From: Deltaproteobacteria bacterium
GTDB taxonomy: Bacteria; Desulfobacterota; DSM-4660; Desulfatiglandales; HGW-15
DNA length: 23,697 nt
Direction: 5' to 3'
Assembly (NCBI GenBank): GCA_020060215.1
Contig: JAGVAP010000068.1
Coordinates: 1 to 23,697 of the forward strand
Below, one piece after another: positions 22,089 through 23,697 of the stretch. Each line of letters opens with the position of its first letter. The stretch's first letter is position 1. The notes beneath the pieces are model-generated. The model was given only the letters and a program-made list of their open reading frames with translations. It was not told the DNA's origin and searched no databases. A program made the translations under genes and the position numbers.

Positions 22089-23228
22089 CTACTGCTGCTG
22101 GCCGGACTGTTGCCGCTGCTGCTTTTGTCCCTGCTGCTGTTTCTGTTGCTGCTGGCCCTGCTGTTGTTGTCCCCTCTTCTGCTGCCCCGCGCCGGCGCGC
22201 TGCTGTTGCTGGCTCTGCGCCTGATACTCGGGCATCTGTCTGAGTTGAGCCTGGTTCAGGTTGCTCATCAGCGTATCCTGTCCCGGGCCCGTCATCTGCA
22301 GGCTGCTTGCGGGAATCGCCACCTGCTTCTCGCCTACTCCCAGAAACTGGCCTACATCCAGGATGGCATAGGCCATGCGGTTGCGTTGATCGATGACCAC
22401 ATCCTTGACTTTCCCGACCGACTCACCCCTGGTGTTCTGGACCTCTTTCCCGATGAGGTTGGATGTCCGGAAAGACTCCATCTGCTGCTGCAGCTGCTGG
22501 TTCTGCATTCCCTGGGCCTGCTGCCTGGACTGCGGGCTGTAATAAGCCCTCAGCTGCTGCTGAAACTGAGGCTGGAAAAGCCTGACGAGCTGCTGCTTCG
22601 ATACGGTGGGGGCGTTTTCGAAGTCATTCCTTGACAGGTTTGTCACGATCTTGTCCTGCATGATCTGGACATCACCCATTCTCCAGGGAATCGGCACGAA
22701 ACGATCCCCTCTGGCGACCAGAAGGTACGCGGCCCTTCCTTGAGGCGTAATCACCACATCCTCTACTTTGCCCAGGTTCTCCTGCTGTCGGCTCTGGACC
22801 TGCTTGTTCCTCAGTTTGGAGATCTGGATGGTCGGCTCGCCCATCTGCCCCTGCTGCTGCATGCCTTGTTGCATCCGGCCCATGTGCTGCTGCATCATCC
22901 CAGGCTGACCATAGCCCGGCTGCTGCATCATCCCAGGTTGACCATATCCCCGCTGCTGCATCATCCCAGGTCGGCCATACCCCGGCTGCTCCATCATCCC
23001 TGGCTGCATCTGGGCCATTCCCGGCTGACTCCACCCCTGCTGCATCTGACCATAGCCTCCATAGCCCCATTGCTGCGGCGCCGACCCGTAAGGGGCCGAC
23101 TGCGTGGGTCCATAAGGGTTCTGGGGACCTGCCCCGTACCCGCCTGCATACCCGCCCCAGCCGGTTTGGCTCCAAGCCAGGGTGCTGCTCAGTAGGACTA
23201 TGCCGATTGCGAGAAATACTTTCTTCAT
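22089..23228 (-). CDS. Exported Gln-rich protein with two PRC-barrel domains
   Basis: This 379-aa protein has a signal peptide (MKKVFLAIGIVLLSSTLAWS). Residues 22-130 are Gly/Tyr/Gln/Met-rich, with an 11-residue unit (MMQQPGYGQPG and variants) repeated three times near 79-111. Two PRC barrels follow: the first about 134-210 (KLRNKQVQSRQQENLGKVED, then VVITPQGRAAYLLVARGDRF), the second about 252-330 (NLIGKEVQNTRGESVGKVKD, then VVIDQRNRMAYAILDVGQFL). The C-terminal 45 residues are largely Gln with Lys/Arg. Two PRC barrels with low-complexity tails suggest a scaffold or adhesive surface protein; its partner is unknown. The ATG at 23228 has a GAGAGGTAA site. A terminator ends the transcript, so this gene is expressed separately from the Gly/Gln/Tyr-rich gene downstream. 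Confidence 0.9.
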   Translation of the reverse strand: MKKVFLAIGIVLLSSTLAWSQTGWGGYAGGYGAGPQNPYGPTQSAPYGSAPQQWGYGGYGQMQQGWSQPGMAQMQPGMMEQPGYGRPGMMQQRGYGQPGMMQQPGYGQPGMMQQHMGRMQQGMQQQGQMGEPTIQISKLRNKQVQSRQQENLGKVEDVVITPQGRAAYLLVARGDRFVPIPWRMGDVQIMQDKIVTNLSRNDFENAPTVSKQQLVRLFQPQFQQQLRAYYSPQSRQQAQGMQNQQLQQQMESFRTSNLIGKEVQNTRGESVGKVKDVVIDQRNRMAYAILDVGQFLGVGEKQVAIPASSLQMTGPGQDTLMSNLNQAQLRQMPEYQAQSQQQQRAGAGQQKRGQQQQGQQQQKQQQGQKQQRQQSGQQQ

Positions 23229-23561
23229 ACGCTATTACCTCTCTTTCTTATTAGGTTGTCTTCTCCCTCGCCCCGATACTTCTCCACCTTAAAAGCGGGG
23301 TCCTTGTGCATCAATGGGGGTGGCGTTGTATTCGAAGCGTCGGGCGGTCTTATTTGGACTCAAACGCAAAAACCTGCGCCTGCAAGAGGCGATTACCTCA
23401 TATTTCCCCCGTCGAAATCCCTTTTTCGTTGTCAGATTAAGCCTGCCGGTCATGTCCAAATGCATCTGAAGACCCATTCTCACATGGCCCCATTCGCCTT
23501 AATGATGATTTGAGGATTGAAGAAGCGGAGCAAAAGATCAACCCTAGACAGGAGGTATTCA
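23229..23561. other. Divergent intergenic region between two exported-protein genes
   Basis: The 333-base spacer must carry promoters for the leftward double-PRC gene and the rightward exported protein. I found no convincing promoter boxes, sigma-54 site, repeat or RNA. Short open frames on both strands (about 64-85 codons) lack ribosome binding sites and familiar features. Confidence 0.45.
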
Positions 23562-23697
23562 ATGAAAAGAGTAATTCTGGCATTTGCAATCTTGGCGCTT
23601 GGCGCTACAGCATGGGCCCAAGCCCCGCAGGGCGGCTTCCCGCAGGGGGCCGGCGGTCTGGCGGGGCCTGGAATCGGTGCATACGGACCAGGACCAG
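23562..23697 (+). CDS. Exported Gly/Pro-rich protein, N-terminal part (runs off the right edge)
   Basis: About 45 residues are visible. A clear signal peptide (MKRVILAFAILALGATAWAQ) is followed by a Gly/Pro/Gln/Ala-rich mature start (APQGGFPQGAGGLAGPGIGA). The AGGAGGT ribosome binding site at 23550-23556 has ideal spacing to ATG 23562. Signal peptide and composition match the neighbouring low-complexity exported proteins, so it is probably another member of the same set, transcribed divergently from the double PRC-barrel gene. Whether a PRC barrel follows cannot be seen. Confidence 0.85.
   Translation, partial: MKRVILAFAILALGATAWAQAPQGGFPQGAGGLAGPGIGAYGPGP

Overview
The window looks like a chromosomal segment of a GC-rich Gram-negative bacterium. 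The evidence is a TonB-dependent outer-membrane receptor with its own TonB, a lipobox lipoprotein, AGGAGG-type ribosome binding sites and several exported proteins. Gene content and the dispersed repeats in the spacers suggest a Desulfobacterota-like or related sediment/soil lineage, but nothing here fixes the taxon. I see no rRNA, tRNA, CRISPR array, transposase or phage gene.

Region 1 (1-10.2 kb) is metabolic and signalling. It holds the N-terminal part of a thiamine-pyrophosphate enzyme (minus), a GH15 glucoamylase/trehalase-type hydrolase followed by a four-helix membrane protein, a 1032-aa FAD plus Fe-S oxidoreductase, a PPC/DUF296 protein, an orphan homologue of the Anabaena sensory rhodopsin transducer, and a convergent seven-helix HD phosphohydrolase of the PgpH type. 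Region 2 (10.4-11.7 kb) has two tiny ComEA-like helix-hairpin-helix proteins with a clear terminator, then a ChaN/Tiki-like protein.

Region 3 (12.1-17.4 kb, all minus) reads TonB-dependent receptor, tonB, GT2 glycosyltransferase, then a clan GH-A-like glycosidase. The glycosidase is the most striking gene. Its order along the chain is beta4-beta8 followed by beta1-beta3, so it looks circularly permuted, and its GTG start is translationally coupled to the glycosyltransferase stop.

Region 4 (17.8-23.7 kb) codes mainly for exported proteins of biased composition: a Pro/Gly/Gln lipoprotein, a C39-like cysteine peptidase, a Pro/Gln-rich PRC-barrel protein, a Gly/Gln/Tyr prion-like protein with 42-residue repeats, a Gln-rich protein with two PRC barrels, and the start of another exported Gly/Pro-rich protein. 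They may form a cell-surface or extracellular matrix system; this is inference.

The spacers are rich in dispersed repeats. One 140-190 bp family occurs three times (11.95, 17.5 and 18.5 kb), a GATGGGTTTCGCT... palindrome occurs three times, and there is a nested hairpin element plus short tandem or inverted motifs.
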